Assembly: GCF_002105155.1 (NCBI RefSeq)
Contig: NW_019028980.1
Location: forward strand, 1,612,001-1,676,000
Direction: 5' to 3'
Source: Lobosporangium transversale
Taxonomy: Eukaryota > Mortierellomycota > Mortierellomycetes > Mortierellales > Mortierellaceae
DNA: 64,000 nucleotides
Part shown: one piece after another, positions 44,590 through 55,740 of the stretch
How positions within the stretch are numbered: the first letter of the stretch is position 1
How the letters are laid out: the number at the start of each line of letters is the position of its first letter
Notes under the pieces: model-generated
Database searches by the model: none
What the model saw: the letters and a program-made list of their open reading frames with translations, nothing else
Told to the model about the DNA's origin: nothing
Position numbers and translations under genes: made by a program

Positions 44590-47281
44590 TTAAAAGTTCT
44601 TGGTGAACTCAGTGGTAATATCCTTAAGCTTGGCGAAGGACTCGGCGCTCAGATCACCAGACTTGCGGATCTCCTCGAGGAGATCCTTGTGGTTAGAGAC
44701 CAAATGAGGAATGAACTGACGCTCGTACTCGCCAACACGGTTGACAGGGATCTTGTCAAGGAAACCATTGACACCAGCAAAGACGATAGCGACCTGGTGC
44801 TCAACAGGGAGAGGCTTGTACTGAGGCTGCTTGAGCAACTCTGTAAGACGGGCACCACGGTTCAACAAGAACTGGGTGGAAGCATCCAAATCGGAACCAA
44901 ACTGGGCGAAGGCAGCGACCTCACGATATTGAGCAAGGTACAACTTCATGGAACCAGCAATCTTCTTCATGGACTTGGTCTGAGCGTGAGATCCGACACG
45001 GGAGACGGAAAGACCGACGTTAATGGCGGGACGGATACCCTTGAAGAACAACTCAGCCTCCAAGAAGATCTGTCCATCAGTAATGGAAATGACATTGGTG
45101 GGAATGTAAGCAGACACATCTCCTCCCTGAGTCTCAATAATGGGAAGGGCAGTCATGGAACCACCACCGAGCTTGCGGTTCATCTTGGCAGAACGCTCCA
45201 AAAGACGGGAGTGAAGATAGAAGACATCTCCGGGGTAGGCCTCACGACCTGGGGGACGACGAAGCAAAAGAGACATCTGACGGTAAGCAACGGCCTGCTT
45301 GGAAAGATCATCGAAAACGATCAAGGAGTGCTTGCCGTTATCACGGAAGTACTCTCCGACAGCGCATCCAGAGAAAGGAGCGAGGTACTGAAGAGGAGCA
45401 GCCTCAGAGGCAGTGGCAGCAACGACAACAGAGTACTTCATGGCATCATTCTCCTCAAGGGTCTGGACGAACTGGGCGACAGTGGAACGCTTCTGACCGA
45501 CAGCGACGTACACACAGTACAACTTCTTGACTTCATCAGTGCCGTCGTTCCACTTCTTCTGGTTAAGGATGGTATCCAAAGCAACAGAGGTCTTTCCGGT
45601 CTGACGATCTCCAATAATCAACTCACGCTGACCACGTCCGACAGGGACCATGGAGTCAATACACTTGATACCAGTCAACATAGGCTCACGGACGGACTCA
45701 CGAGGGAGAATACCGGGGGCCTTGACCTGAGCACGGCGACGCTCAGTAGCGGCAATGGGACCCTTGCCATCGATGGGGTTACCGAGAGCATCAATGACAC
45801 GGCCCAAAAGAGCCTCACCGACGGGAAGATCAACAATGTTACCAGTACGCTTGACGGTATCACCCTCACGAATGAGACGATCGTTACCGAAGACGACAAT
45901 ACCGACGTTGTCGGCTTCCAAGTTCATGGCCATACCCTATATAAAGCATTAAAAGCAAAACAATATATTTGTCAATGATCCAATGATCGTGTCACGTCTA
46001 GTTCATACTAAGCGTGCATTTCTGATTTGCACTCGAGTTACGCCTTTCCAAGTATATAAGCTTGCTTTTTACCTTGACACCGCTGGAGAATTCAACCATC
46101 TCCTCGGCCTGGCAGTTCTTCAAACCATAAACACGGGCAATACCGTCTCCAATGGACAAGACACGACCGGTCTCCTGGATATCGACGGATGAGTTGAGGC
46201 CGTTGATGCGATCCTCAAGGATCGAGGTGACCTCAGAAGTGGCTATGATAGTTTACATATAATGTTTAAGTTGAGAATGAATCGTACATATAAAGAACAC
46301 TGCTCTAATACGCAATAAAAATAATAAAAATAAAAGGTTACATACCAGGCTTGGCGGTGGCATAGTTGCGGATGGCAGAGAAGGCACCGACATTGGCGCG
46401 AACCTATCGACAATAAACAAGTTATAAAAGTGTAAATTTGCTCAATATCAGTATCCACTAGTAAAAAAGCGCGTGTTGCGTGGAAAAAGAGGGAGAGAGT
46501 CGTATGTGGATGAATGTAAAATTTGCTGATCGCTCAGATCGAGCCCTGTATATTTTGGAGATCCGACTGGTCCCGATCGAGAGATCCATCAACGGATGAA
46601 CCAATATGGCTCCAGAGAGAATGATGTGAGCAACATGCAACCAGAATGGGCTACACTGATTTCATTTCACTAGTCATTGTTAAATTCGTAATGTGTTGTG
46701 ATCGCTCAATTGGGTCCATATTATGATCACAGCGTAAAAGACGATGTTTTTTTCCTCAGGCACAATAGAGTCACATTGACGAACGTTATCATCAATACGG
46801 ATGTACTGGACTTTGGAAGAAGAGATATTTCACTCAGTTAAGTAGAATATTACAAGACAATGAGTGTAGTTGATATGATGATTTAGGTCAACAAATGTTA
46901 GGTGATCAATCAAAGTGCCTGTCTCAGAGCGTGATGCTCCTGGTCAGATGACGAGAATACTCGAAGGTATGATTATAACGGATGAAGCAAAAGTACATAA
47001 AGAGTGATGCGTAAACCGAAATAAGATTAAGTGTACAATGGTTATGTTGAGAGGATTATTGGTGGCGACGAGAGTTGGAGAGTCCATTAGGGGTGATTGC
47101 GGGAGAAAAAGAGAGAAAGAGACAAATCATAGTTGCAAGCGTGGTAACGAGAATGAATAATTGGATGTGAGAGTCGAGGTAAAAGTGAGCGGTTGGGTGA
47201 AGAAGAGATACATACCACGGGGGAGCTGCGAGCCAAGGCGATGGCAGCGGGGCGAGCAGCGCGGCTGAGAGATCTAAGCAT
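44590..47281 (-). CDS. ATP1: Mitochondrial F1 ATP synthase subunit alpha
   Basis: Four exons (47216-47281, 46346-46403, 46073-46242, 44590-45936), about 546 residues. A nuclear-encoded F1 subunit of complex V. The first two exons encode an Arg/Ala-rich mitochondrial presequence ([20 protein letters not shown]). Visible: [42 protein letters not shown] (P-loop), ECLYGQRK-equivalent [88 protein letters not shown] with the catalytic arginine. Intron 1 is unusually long here (812 nt). Codon use is strongly biased, as expected for high expression; a 498-codon antisense frame results. Confidence 0.98.
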
Positions 47282-47639
47282 GGTGATGATGCGTGATGGG
47301 AGAGGGGAGAGGATAAAGGAGGAAGAGATGAATCTCGTTACAAAGTAAGGTAGGATATACAAAAACGCTTTCGATGAGATTTGTCTCTCCTCTTCCGGGC
47401 CAAAACAGAAAGTTGCAACGTCACTCTTTATTTTTTGTGCATTTAGAGAATTGGCAATTGAGGGAAGCTGCCCAATCAGAAAAATTCATGCAAGAACTTT
47501 AATGCCTACTAGCCCACTTCCGCGCACCATAAATCTAGTATTGCTATAAAGCTATGTCGCTTCTGCACGAAGCGCGAGTTTTACGGCCGGCATAGTTCAG
47601 GAGGCCATACTTGATGTATAATCAGGTGATGTGTCTGTC
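47282..47639. other. ATP1 promoter region
   Basis: No motif identified with confidence. It ends at the decayed Fanzor-like gene. Confidence 0.4.
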
Positions 47640-48961
47640 ACCCGAGCTATGTTGTCTCCTAGTGGGAACTGCGACATACGATGACGCGACCAACTAAGTT
47701 TCCAACGTTTTTGCATCTGCAGCACACCATCGAAGTGTGCCATTCATCAGCACACAGGATATTCAGCCAAAATGGTTTTACCTATCACCAATATAAAATA
47801 ACTTGGTCGCTGCTGTTTTCTTTTAATAAGCGTGTGATCCAAGTTGTTGCTATTACCTTTTTTATAAGGAGAGAAATAAAGCAAACTCACTATCACCCAT
47901 GACAAACAGTAACTGAATGGGGCCCTTTGATGACTTTCCTTTACACCCTGCTGCAACCACTGTTCTATCGATTCCTTTGTTCTCAATAGCTGTCAGTGCC
48001 TACCTGAGATGAAACCGTTTGATTTTGACCATTGTGGTGCATAGAAATCCCTATGCGGCCCTTAAACCAGAAGAACAGAGTGAATGTGAAGCTCAATAGA
48101 CTGTTGTAAATGCTCCCGCGGACTCTCTTGCTGCCCAGCTTCTGATATAGGGGGTTCGATGGCTTTAATCTTGCTTTCAATCACATCTATTCCCGCCTTC
48201 CTCTTCGCACCTTCAAGATCCCGAAGGCACTTTCTAGTTAGGTAAGCGTGGGACCTTTGTGATGTAGTGATGTTTACTGAATGAATGGCATTGTCTAAGC
48301 TCATTACAAAGCAGGCCGCAGTACTTTTGATCTCTGGGTCAATCCCGACTACTACCGGTTGATTCTAATCCTTAATAACCTCGTCAACGCTAGCAGCGCC
48401 TCCCAGCATCTGCTTGACGTCTTGTAGCTTCGACCGTGTGGTGTCTGGTATTTTTTTCGGATGAGGTTGGCTTTGCTGTCTGCTCCAGAGAGCGCCCTAG
48501 AGTCTTTAGTTCGTAGCCATTCGTCACAATCGAGCCTCTCAATAAGTACTTTTCCTACTCAGTGCCGTTATCGATATTGGATCTCTGCTCTATGGGACTC
48601 TTTAGACGGGACTTAATAAACTTTTAAAATCATTTTTAGCTCCAAGAAATGCTGCTTTACCGGCGCGGCGTAATTTCTCCATTTGGCTATTGAAATCATT
48701 GTCGAGGTTAAGTAGGGCTCGATCAGGTGGCATTTGAGAGCTGGGGTTGGGAAGGCATACACTGCGAGTCTAATTAAGATTCTTACTGAACAATAACCGA
48801 TACATCAACTCTCCTAGGTGATCCGCGGAATGTCTCAATGCGTCCTTCCACGATTTAAACGTATACTTCAAGCAATCCTTGAGATCTTTTGGCTGTCCAC
48901 CGAGCAGGGCTTTCAATAGAGACTCCCTCGTAATCGTAAAGAGGCTTCTTTGAACCCACAA
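47640..48961 (-). pseudogene. Decayed Fanzor/TnpB-type RNA-guided endonuclease gene
   Basis: Minus-strand pieces, in TnpB/Fanzor order though frameshifted: N-terminal helical part ending LGELMYRLLFSKN (48961-48770); LRRAGKAAFLGAKNDF (~48660); ANLIRKK then QDVKQMLGGAASVDEVIKD-stop; RuvC-I QPVVVGIDPEIKSTAACFVM with the catalytic Asp (48329-48355); HAYLTRKCLRDLEGAKRKAG; DFYAPQW; GPIQLLFVMGDSEF (47883-47909); RuvC-II DEWHTS with the catalytic Glu (47731-47748); zinc-ribbon half VCCRCKN (47713-47724) and RVIVCRS. RuvC-III was not found with confidence. Fanzors are eukaryotic TnpB relatives carried by transposons. At least four frame breaks or stops make it inactive. Motif order is the evidence; no search was run. 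Confidence 0.6.
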
Positions 48962-49682
48962 ATTTTAATGCCATTCTTACTCGCAAGAGGACATCTGACT
49001 AAATGATTGAAAAAATGGATTGATATTTAGACGTGTGGGGGACCAACTTCGCCTCTTTCTTGAATAGGGAAATGACTGCATGTAGTCTATCTGGATATAA
49101 GGATCCCAGTGGCCCAGTACCATAACGGTCTATATCCTCCTCCCCCTTAAGTGATGGAAGAAGATGTCTTCGCCATCAACACATTTTTACCTCTTTTACC
49201 CCACTCACAAATCATGGTAGAGCTGAAACACCCTGTCCGGCTATGAACGGACGTCGCAACACGGAGTTGAGAGATGGTTGGCGTATGAATTTGTTTTAGG
49301 CGCTGCCACCTACAGTTTCACCCGGTTTTGAGGTTTTTGTGATAGTTCGAGCCATTGATTGCTCTATCCAACACTCCACGCCAGAGATCTGTGCTGCGCT
49401 CTTTTTGGTTAGATCTTTCAAATAGAAATATGCTTTGTTTAACAAAATTCTCGTAGTTGAAAAAAAGGACTAACCAAAAAGAGCGAACAACGGATCTCTG
49501 CTCCACACATTGACACAGTTAAAGTTTATGTTGGAGGTGATGGCCTTTAGTTCCCCTTCTTTCTTCTTCTTCCTCCTTTTTCCTTCCCCTTCTATCCTTC
49601 TTCTTCTCTTGCCCATCCTACCTTACTGCATTCATTTCTTATCCATTACCCTCCATCGCTCCATTCTTTCTATTCTCAAACA
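48962..49682. other. Region between the Fanzor remnant and acyl-CoA oxidase
   Basis: May contain more of the decayed element on the minus strand (ICEWGKRGKK readable near 49200). Includes a foldback at 49382-49500 and CT-rich leader DNA before 49683. Confidence 0.4.
49382..49500. repeat. Small foldback repeat
   Basis: 31-bp arms at 49382-49412 and 49470-49500 pair at 27 of 31 positions (CAGAGATC...GCTCTTTTTGGTTAG and complement), with a 57-bp loop. Possibly the end of a transposon or a MITE relic; no target duplication found. Confidence 0.7.
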
Positions 49683-52237
49683 ATGCCTCCATTCATTCCC
49701 CCACTTTCTGACCACTCCAAGACAGTGTCTAGTCTAAGCTCAGAGCGTGCACTTGTCTCATTCAATGTTGAGTCACTCTCTCAGTTCTTGTATGGCGAGA
49801 ACTTTGAGAAGCGACGCCATATCCGGGGTCTGGTCGAACAACACCCCGTCTTCTCTAACGCGGATAAACCCTTTTTGAGCCGTGAACGTCAATACGTCCG
49901 ATCTTTAGAAAAGGCAGCAAAATTGGTTGAGATGCGCAAGCAGAACAATTGGTCTGATGATGATATGATGATGGCCATGATGCTGATCGGTGACTGGACT
50001 CCCCAGTTCTTGGTAATAATAATTCTGGAACTGGTAGGAACACTGATGACCAGTACCTGAAAATACTTACAACTCATCTTAATACCTCTGCACTTTAGCA
50101 TGAGGCACTTTTCATCCCTACCCTCAAAACCCAACTCACGGACGAACAGCAAAGGATTTGGCTTCCCAAGTAAGAAAAAAACACTATTTTTCCAGCTTCC
50201 TGCCATACCGTGCTTTGCAAAGTTACTAGTCTAAGAATTTTTTTTTTTTTTTTTTTTTTTTTTTCATTCTTCATCTTTCATATGATCAAATAGAGCTCAA
50301 AATTACGAGATTTTTGGATGGTAAGTGTTACTGTATCTGCAATATCTTTTGAAATTACTGTGCATTGTTCTTGGTCCTAACGTTACTAAATGTTTTCTTC
50401 CATATCTCCGTACCTTCTTTTTTCCTTTCAGTTATGTTCAGACTGAAATCGCTCACGGAAGCAATCTTCGCAAGCTTGAAACAACCGCCACCTACATCCC
50501 CGAGACAGACGAATTTGAAATTAATACACCAACGCTCAATTCTATGAAATGGTGGCCTGGTGCTCTCGCCCAAACCAGTACTCATTGTGCCATCTACGCT
50601 CGCTTGATCCTTCATGGCAAAGATTATGGTGTACACCCCTTCTTATTACAGATCCGTACTGCTGGAACCCATGCTGAAATGCCCGGTATTGAATTGGGTA
50701 ATTTAGGCCCCAAAATCGGGTTCAACACCGTCGATAATGGTTTCTTACGAATTAATAGAGTCCGAATCCCACGCGACCAAATGATGATGCGCAACTCCAG
50801 AGTCACTCGTGATGGCAAGTACGAACCTGCCAAGAACGCAAAGATGAATTATTCAACCATGGTGGCCACCCGGGCCTACATTGTCAAGAATGCAGGTTCC
50901 GCACTAGGTCAGTCCTTGACGGTCGCCATCCGGTATTCCATGATCCGTCTTCAAGGTGGAGACCGTATTCCATCTCAAAAGGGCGAAGAGGTCAAGGTTA
51001 TTGATCATGGTATGCAACGCTTCCGATTAACGACCTCATTGGCCTTGAGCTATGCAATGTTGATGACCGGTCAAGTTATGACGGATATGCATCAGCGCAA
51101 CTTGAAGAACATGGTCCAAGGGGAACTAGGCCTAATGGCTGTGGTCCATGCAACTTCTTCAGGCTTGAAGGCCTTGATCTCGGACTTGGCTACTGCTCAT
51201 ATGGAGGACGCACGTCGTTCCTGCGGAGGACATGGTTATGCTTGGTGCGGAGGAATGGTTGATGTCTTGACCACAGCCCTACAGGATGTAACCGTGGAAG
51301 GTAAAAGGCCCTTCATTCTTTATCGCTTTTCTATCATTTATAAACTCTATCCATTTGAAGCTGTCTTTTTTATTTTTATTTTTTTCTTTCTACTCTTCTC
51401 ATATTCACAAATATTTGGTTAGGTGAAAATACAATCTTGCACCTTCAAACTTCTCGCTGGTTGCTTAAGACAGCCCTTCAAGCCCTCGAAACCAAAGATC
51501 TGTCTTCGGTCCCTGCTGGCTTGCGATCTGCTCTTCAAAAAGGTGACGAAAACATTATGGAGCAAGAGAAATCCATCATTGTCCCAGGACAGCCCATCAG
51601 TGGCGAGGCTTTAATCGCTGCATTCTGGCATCGTGAGACCCGCGTTCTTCAAGAAGTCCTGGCCCGTATTACCAAGGACGGAGCTGGAGAGGAGGCTATG
51701 GCTAAATCTCAAGTTCGAATGGTCGAGTTATCCAGAGCTCATGGTGAAGGCATGCTAGTCCGTAACTTTTACGAGGCTATTCAGAAAGAGGAACAGGCTA
51801 TTCATCGAAAGGGTGGTGATGTGACCAAAGGTTACTTGCCTGTTCTCAAGATGCTCTTCGAGTTGCACAGTATCCATCGCCTGTTGGAACAAGCCGGCGA
51901 TTTCATGGAAGATGGATATGTCTCCAGGCAACAAAAAGCCTGGTGCAAAGACCGTCGTGAGCAGTTAATTGACCTGTTGAGATACGAGTTGATCGGGCTC
52001 GTAGATGCGTATGATTTCTCGGACAACCAACTCAATTCTGCCATTGGACGGTATGATGGACGTGCCTACGAATCGCTCTATGAGTGGGCCAAATATGGAA
52101 TGACCCTTGTTGATAAGGGTAAGAACGGGGGTGTCTTGGGCTTTGATGAAGTTCTGAAGGACCTTTTTGCAGAGGGCCGCCGTTTGAATGGGAATCCTAA
52201 AACTTTAGGAAGTAAAGAAAAAAAAAAATTGTTCTAG
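49683..52237 (+). CDS. POX1: Peroxisomal acyl-CoA oxidase
   Basis: Five exons (49683-50012, 50099-50169, 50294-50320, 50432-51300, 51423-52237), about 703 residues. An FAD enzyme making the first, H2O2-producing step of peroxisomal beta-oxidation. Visible: FLYGENFEKRRHIRGLVEQH, NYEIFGCYVQTEIAHGSNLR, LETTATYIPETDEFEINTPT, KWWPGALAQTSTHCAIYARL, LGPKIGFNTVDNGFLRINRV, CGGHGYAWCGGM, VTVEGENTILHLQTSRWLLK. Exon 3 is only 27 nt and carries the YEIFG motif. The C-terminus reads GSKEKKKLF, not a standard SKL-type targeting tripeptide; an A-rich run lies just before the stop and a dispersed repeat begins directly after it, so the original end may have been replaced. Confidence 0.95.
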
Positions 52238-52760
52238 GTATTGTTGCGATTAGCAGCCATTTATATAGGTTTTTTTACTATAGCTGATTTTTATCACTTT
52301 TTATTTAACAAAGATCACTAGATCATATTAAAGACTTCTTTCTTTCGTTCTCGTTACTTATTATGATCTTGGTATCCGGGATACTCAGTCAATCCGAAAA
52401 ATTGACTAGTGATGGTGCGCTGTTCTAGCAATTCCAGGATCACGACACACAAGAGCTCTGTTCGATGACAAAAAAAAAAAAGCATTGCAGTCTGCAAGGG
52501 ATATACAGAAGGAGCGTCTTCAAAAGTCCACACTTGATGATTTTTTTCTCGATAAGGATTGTAAATATCATGTGTCGAGGAGGGTTGAAGGGGCCTATCA
52601 TTGTGGTCTGGTCATTTTTGGAAGAGCATAAAACGCATAAAAAATTTATTGATTAGGCTCATGCTGCGTCGTTACGCAGCTCGGTCCGAAACAAATCTCT
52701 TAGCTTGATGTGGAACCTTTATGACTTTAATAGATTTTGCTGTACGCCAAGGGAAAGGAT
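52238..52760. repeat. Dispersed segment, copy 2, and flank
   Basis: 52240-52395 repeats 7655-7800 (same orientation) with small indels; the reading frames open there are broken here. The rest (to 52760) shows no gene. Confidence 0.75.
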
Positions 52761-53478
52761 TCAGATCAGAAAGTAAGCAAATACACAGGAGAAACCTAGG
52801 ACCATGGTGGTGGCCAAGACGGCTGGAAGAACATATGGTGCTGCGTTCTCGGTTTTGCGCCCTTCTACATCTGATGCCATGTCCCGTGCCCATAGTTGCT
52901 GTGGAGACTCGTCGTCGACCCGAAAGCCGTTTGAGTGTAACCGAGCTTGAAAGCTTTGATCATTTAGTCGCTCGTTCTCAGTTTTCTCAATAGTAAAAAT
53001 CCCTGATTGGTAAATCGGTATCCAGCCTGCGTTCGAGAACTGAACCACGAAGCCCTTTGATGAAAATTTAGTAGATTAAAAAAAAAAAAAAAAAAAAAAA
53101 AGTTACAAAAGATGCGCTAGTTACTAGCGTAATTAAGGTGGCGACAACAATGATTATTAGTATAACACTTACCTTTCCATGTTGGGTAAGGTCAGTGGGG
53201 ACGGTGAACTTGAGTGATGAGGTAGTTTCATATTCCTTCGCTATTCTAGCCACAACGCCATCGTGTAGACAGATGCCATCGCACACACCTAATACCAAGA
53301 GATCCACCTGCCAGCTTTCAACCGAGACGTCTGTGTGGTCATCTTGTACCACAATATCATATGTTGTCCCAGGAAACCATACTGTGTCCGCATTAGGATT
53401 TGTAATTTCAAGCGCGCTAGATACGAATACTGAACATTGAAGTAAAAGGTATGTTGACAGGGCGATATATTTGTGCAT
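52761..53478 (-). CDS. KRE9/KNH1-like surface protein, membrane- or GPI-anchored
   Basis: Two exons (53173-53478, 52761-53054), about 199 residues; the phase-0 intron has a poly-T run. Signal peptide MHKYIALSTYLLLQCSVFVS. Then the KNH1-type fold start ALEITNPNADTVWFPGTTYD and the end GFVVQFSNAGWIPIYQSGIF-TIEK. KRE9/KNH1 proteins take part in beta-1,6-glucan/cell-wall assembly in yeast; the N-terminal domain also occurs in many fungal surface proteins, so the exact role is open. A polar stalk is followed by a terminal hydrophobic segment (YVLPAVLATTMVLGFSCVFA) acting as anchor. The acceptor used is AAG. Confidence 0.72.
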
Positions 53479-54359
53479 GTCTATCCTGTGTACTGGCACG
53501 AAAATTGAATTGAAAGAAAAAGGATAATCAATTAAGGATGGACCAAAAGAATCAATGAGCAAAGATACTAAAAGAAGATACAAGGTAAAAAAAGGGTTGT
53601 ATAATAACGTGAGAGCAAGAGGGACTTTGGTATGTTTTTTTTAAGTGAGTTGTCGTTGACAGGAAGTGTAGTAAAGTTCAAGAGAAAGAAAAAAAAGAAA
53701 AAAAAAAAAAAAAGGGGAGGTAATGGTAATGGTCATGGCAGGAATGAATGAATGATGTATGAAAGAGAGAATGAATGTTCTTTCCCACAGTCACAAGGTC
53801 ATTGGGCGTATTTTTTACACTATTTGTTCAGTTAAAGCAAAGGATCTGTCTCCTTTAAACGCTACAAATCGAAAGTGCGAAAGTGGCGCAGGACGAAACA
53901 CTACTTGAAGCCGTGTCCAGAGTGTGCGAGTTGTGGTGACTAGTAGAGCTGCAAATGTATAGAAGGGCAGTGTTGTCCGACAGCTGGAGAACAAATGAAT
54001 GCAAAAAAATAAAAAATAAAAAAAGGAAGGATTGCTCAAGAGGTTGATTGCACAGCTTGAAACTTTAAATCTGATAGAGATGCGCGTCTTGTGCTCACTT
54101 CCGAAACATCCTTTTCCTGCATATTAGATCAATTAGATTTGTGGATTGTGAGGGTATTGATCCATGGATACAAATATACCAAACTTCGTCATCTGTCAGT
54201 TGATTCTCAAGCCAACCTTGTCATGGCAAGGATCAACAATTGGTCTATAATAACCCGGAATAAATGGGAGAGATTAACGAGCGAAAGTATTGTTCCCATT
54301 TGAGCGTCCTTCTTCTGGACCATAGCACTGATAATTCAGTTTTATTGAAGAGCACGTGA
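53479..54359. other. Intergenic region
   Basis: Promoter side of the KRE9-like gene. A (GAAT)n patch lies near 53740-53775. No gene supported. Confidence 0.5.
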
Positions 54360-55437
54360 GCCCACCGCCCTTCAGTCTTTCACCTATGAATTAATTAATT
54401 TACACATTGCTTTTTTCAGAATTACATTCTTGCTCCTACTCAACTCTTCGTATCCGTATGAACATGATTCAACAGAATCCTTAGAGATCCCACTAATCAT
54501 CCCCATTTCTACCAATTCTCTCAATCAAAACTCTATGCGTCTCCAAAATTTTCGTGATGTAAATTTGTCAAGTTGTTATATAAAAAAATAGTCGTTCCTG
54601 GCTGGACTGTTTATTTTGAAGGCGAAGCATTAGATTCACACATTTCATTGCTTTCCTCCGATGTGGATTACATGTCATTGCAAGGATGTGATCGTCTCAA
54701 GTTCACGGACATAAAAAGAGATCTGTCGAGCTATTAATCCTTATCAAAAACCATAGTTCTTCAATCACCAGATTCTCTGATAGAAATTTAGTTTCGCAAG
54801 ACTTTGGAGAGCACTATTGATGTCACAACTGTCCACCTCTTCATCCAGCTTTGGAAGAAAGCCAAACGTTTGCCTTTAGAATGCTTTTCCATCCCTCGAT
54901 CCCCAACCAACTTCCTTTTGTGCAACGATGACATTGACGAATTCATTAAAATGCGGATAATTAATCCTTACCCATATACACAATTGAGTTGTCTGTATTT
55001 TGATTAGAAAACGCCCCGGATTATCTCAGCTCGGAGTCACCTTTTGTTCTTCGGATCCAGCTCAAGTAGGCTCGAGTATTTCTATAAGTCAATGTCTTTT
55101 CAAATCACTGGACAGCTTTTATTTGACACATCTTTCATTACGGAACGTCAACATAAAGGACGAGGACATAGCAGCACTTCTTATACAAATGACAGAGCTA
55201 TGACAGCTGAATGTCCCGCGTTGTAATTCGGCTCACTCTCTCTACGAGAATTGCTAGAAGATGGACGAATGGCTTTGGATAACGGATGCATGTTACGGAA
55301 AACAAGACGTCAGAGACATTGTGATACACTCAAAATTTTTACCAGGCTTCATCGATGTAATAGAAATTAATACTCGACTTTTAATGATCCAATTGTGAGA
55401 GAGAAGGGTTTGCTGGAGAATGAACTTTGATCAGTCT

Positions 55438-55440
<3 letters not shown>
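54360..55440 (+). pseudogene. F-box/LRR protein gene remnant
   Basis: Scattered plus-strand pieces: MRLQNFRDVNLSSCYIKK (~54535), YMSLQGCDRLKFTDIKRDLS (~54670; shares CATTGCAAGGATGYGATC with fragment 2 at ~8622), LFIQLWKKAKRLPLECFSI (~54840), SFYLTHLSLRNVNIKDEDIA then ALLIQMTEL-stop-QLNVPRC (~55115-55220). The last resembles SLSDEEVAAILRQMAQVIAL of the gene at 62692-64000. Stops and frame shifts throughout. Confidence 0.55.
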
Positions 55441-55468
<28 letters not shown>

Positions 55469-55740
55469 GTTAATAAAAAGAAGATGGGAGAGCCATTAAC
55501 CATTCAAACTGGCCTTTACTGACTACTAATAGCGATCGCTCATAACAAAATCCTCGAATACTTCAGAGCGTTTTGATTACTTAGTGCATACCACAATGAA
55601 CCTATTACAAGATGTCTGTCTGTATTATTTGGGCAAGATTAGACATCAATGAAGGATCCAACCCCCTCACATCTTACCAATATGATATGGTGATTTTTAT
55701 TGTAAAATCAATATAAAAAAAATGACAGAATAAGGTAGTT
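55441..55740. other. 3' flank of the NACHT-WD40 gene
   Basis: Poly-T at ~55440-55468; otherwise nothing seen. Confidence 0.5.

Noticed and set aside
44482-45978. 498-codon plus-strand open frame opposite ATP1
   Set aside because: It exactly shadows the ATP1 exon; the strong codon bias of ATP1 removes stop codons from the opposite strand. No domain in the translation.
46697-46734. TGTGATC...GATCACA short inverted repeat in ATP1 intron 1
   Set aside because: Only about 8 bp per arm; expected by chance at this window size.
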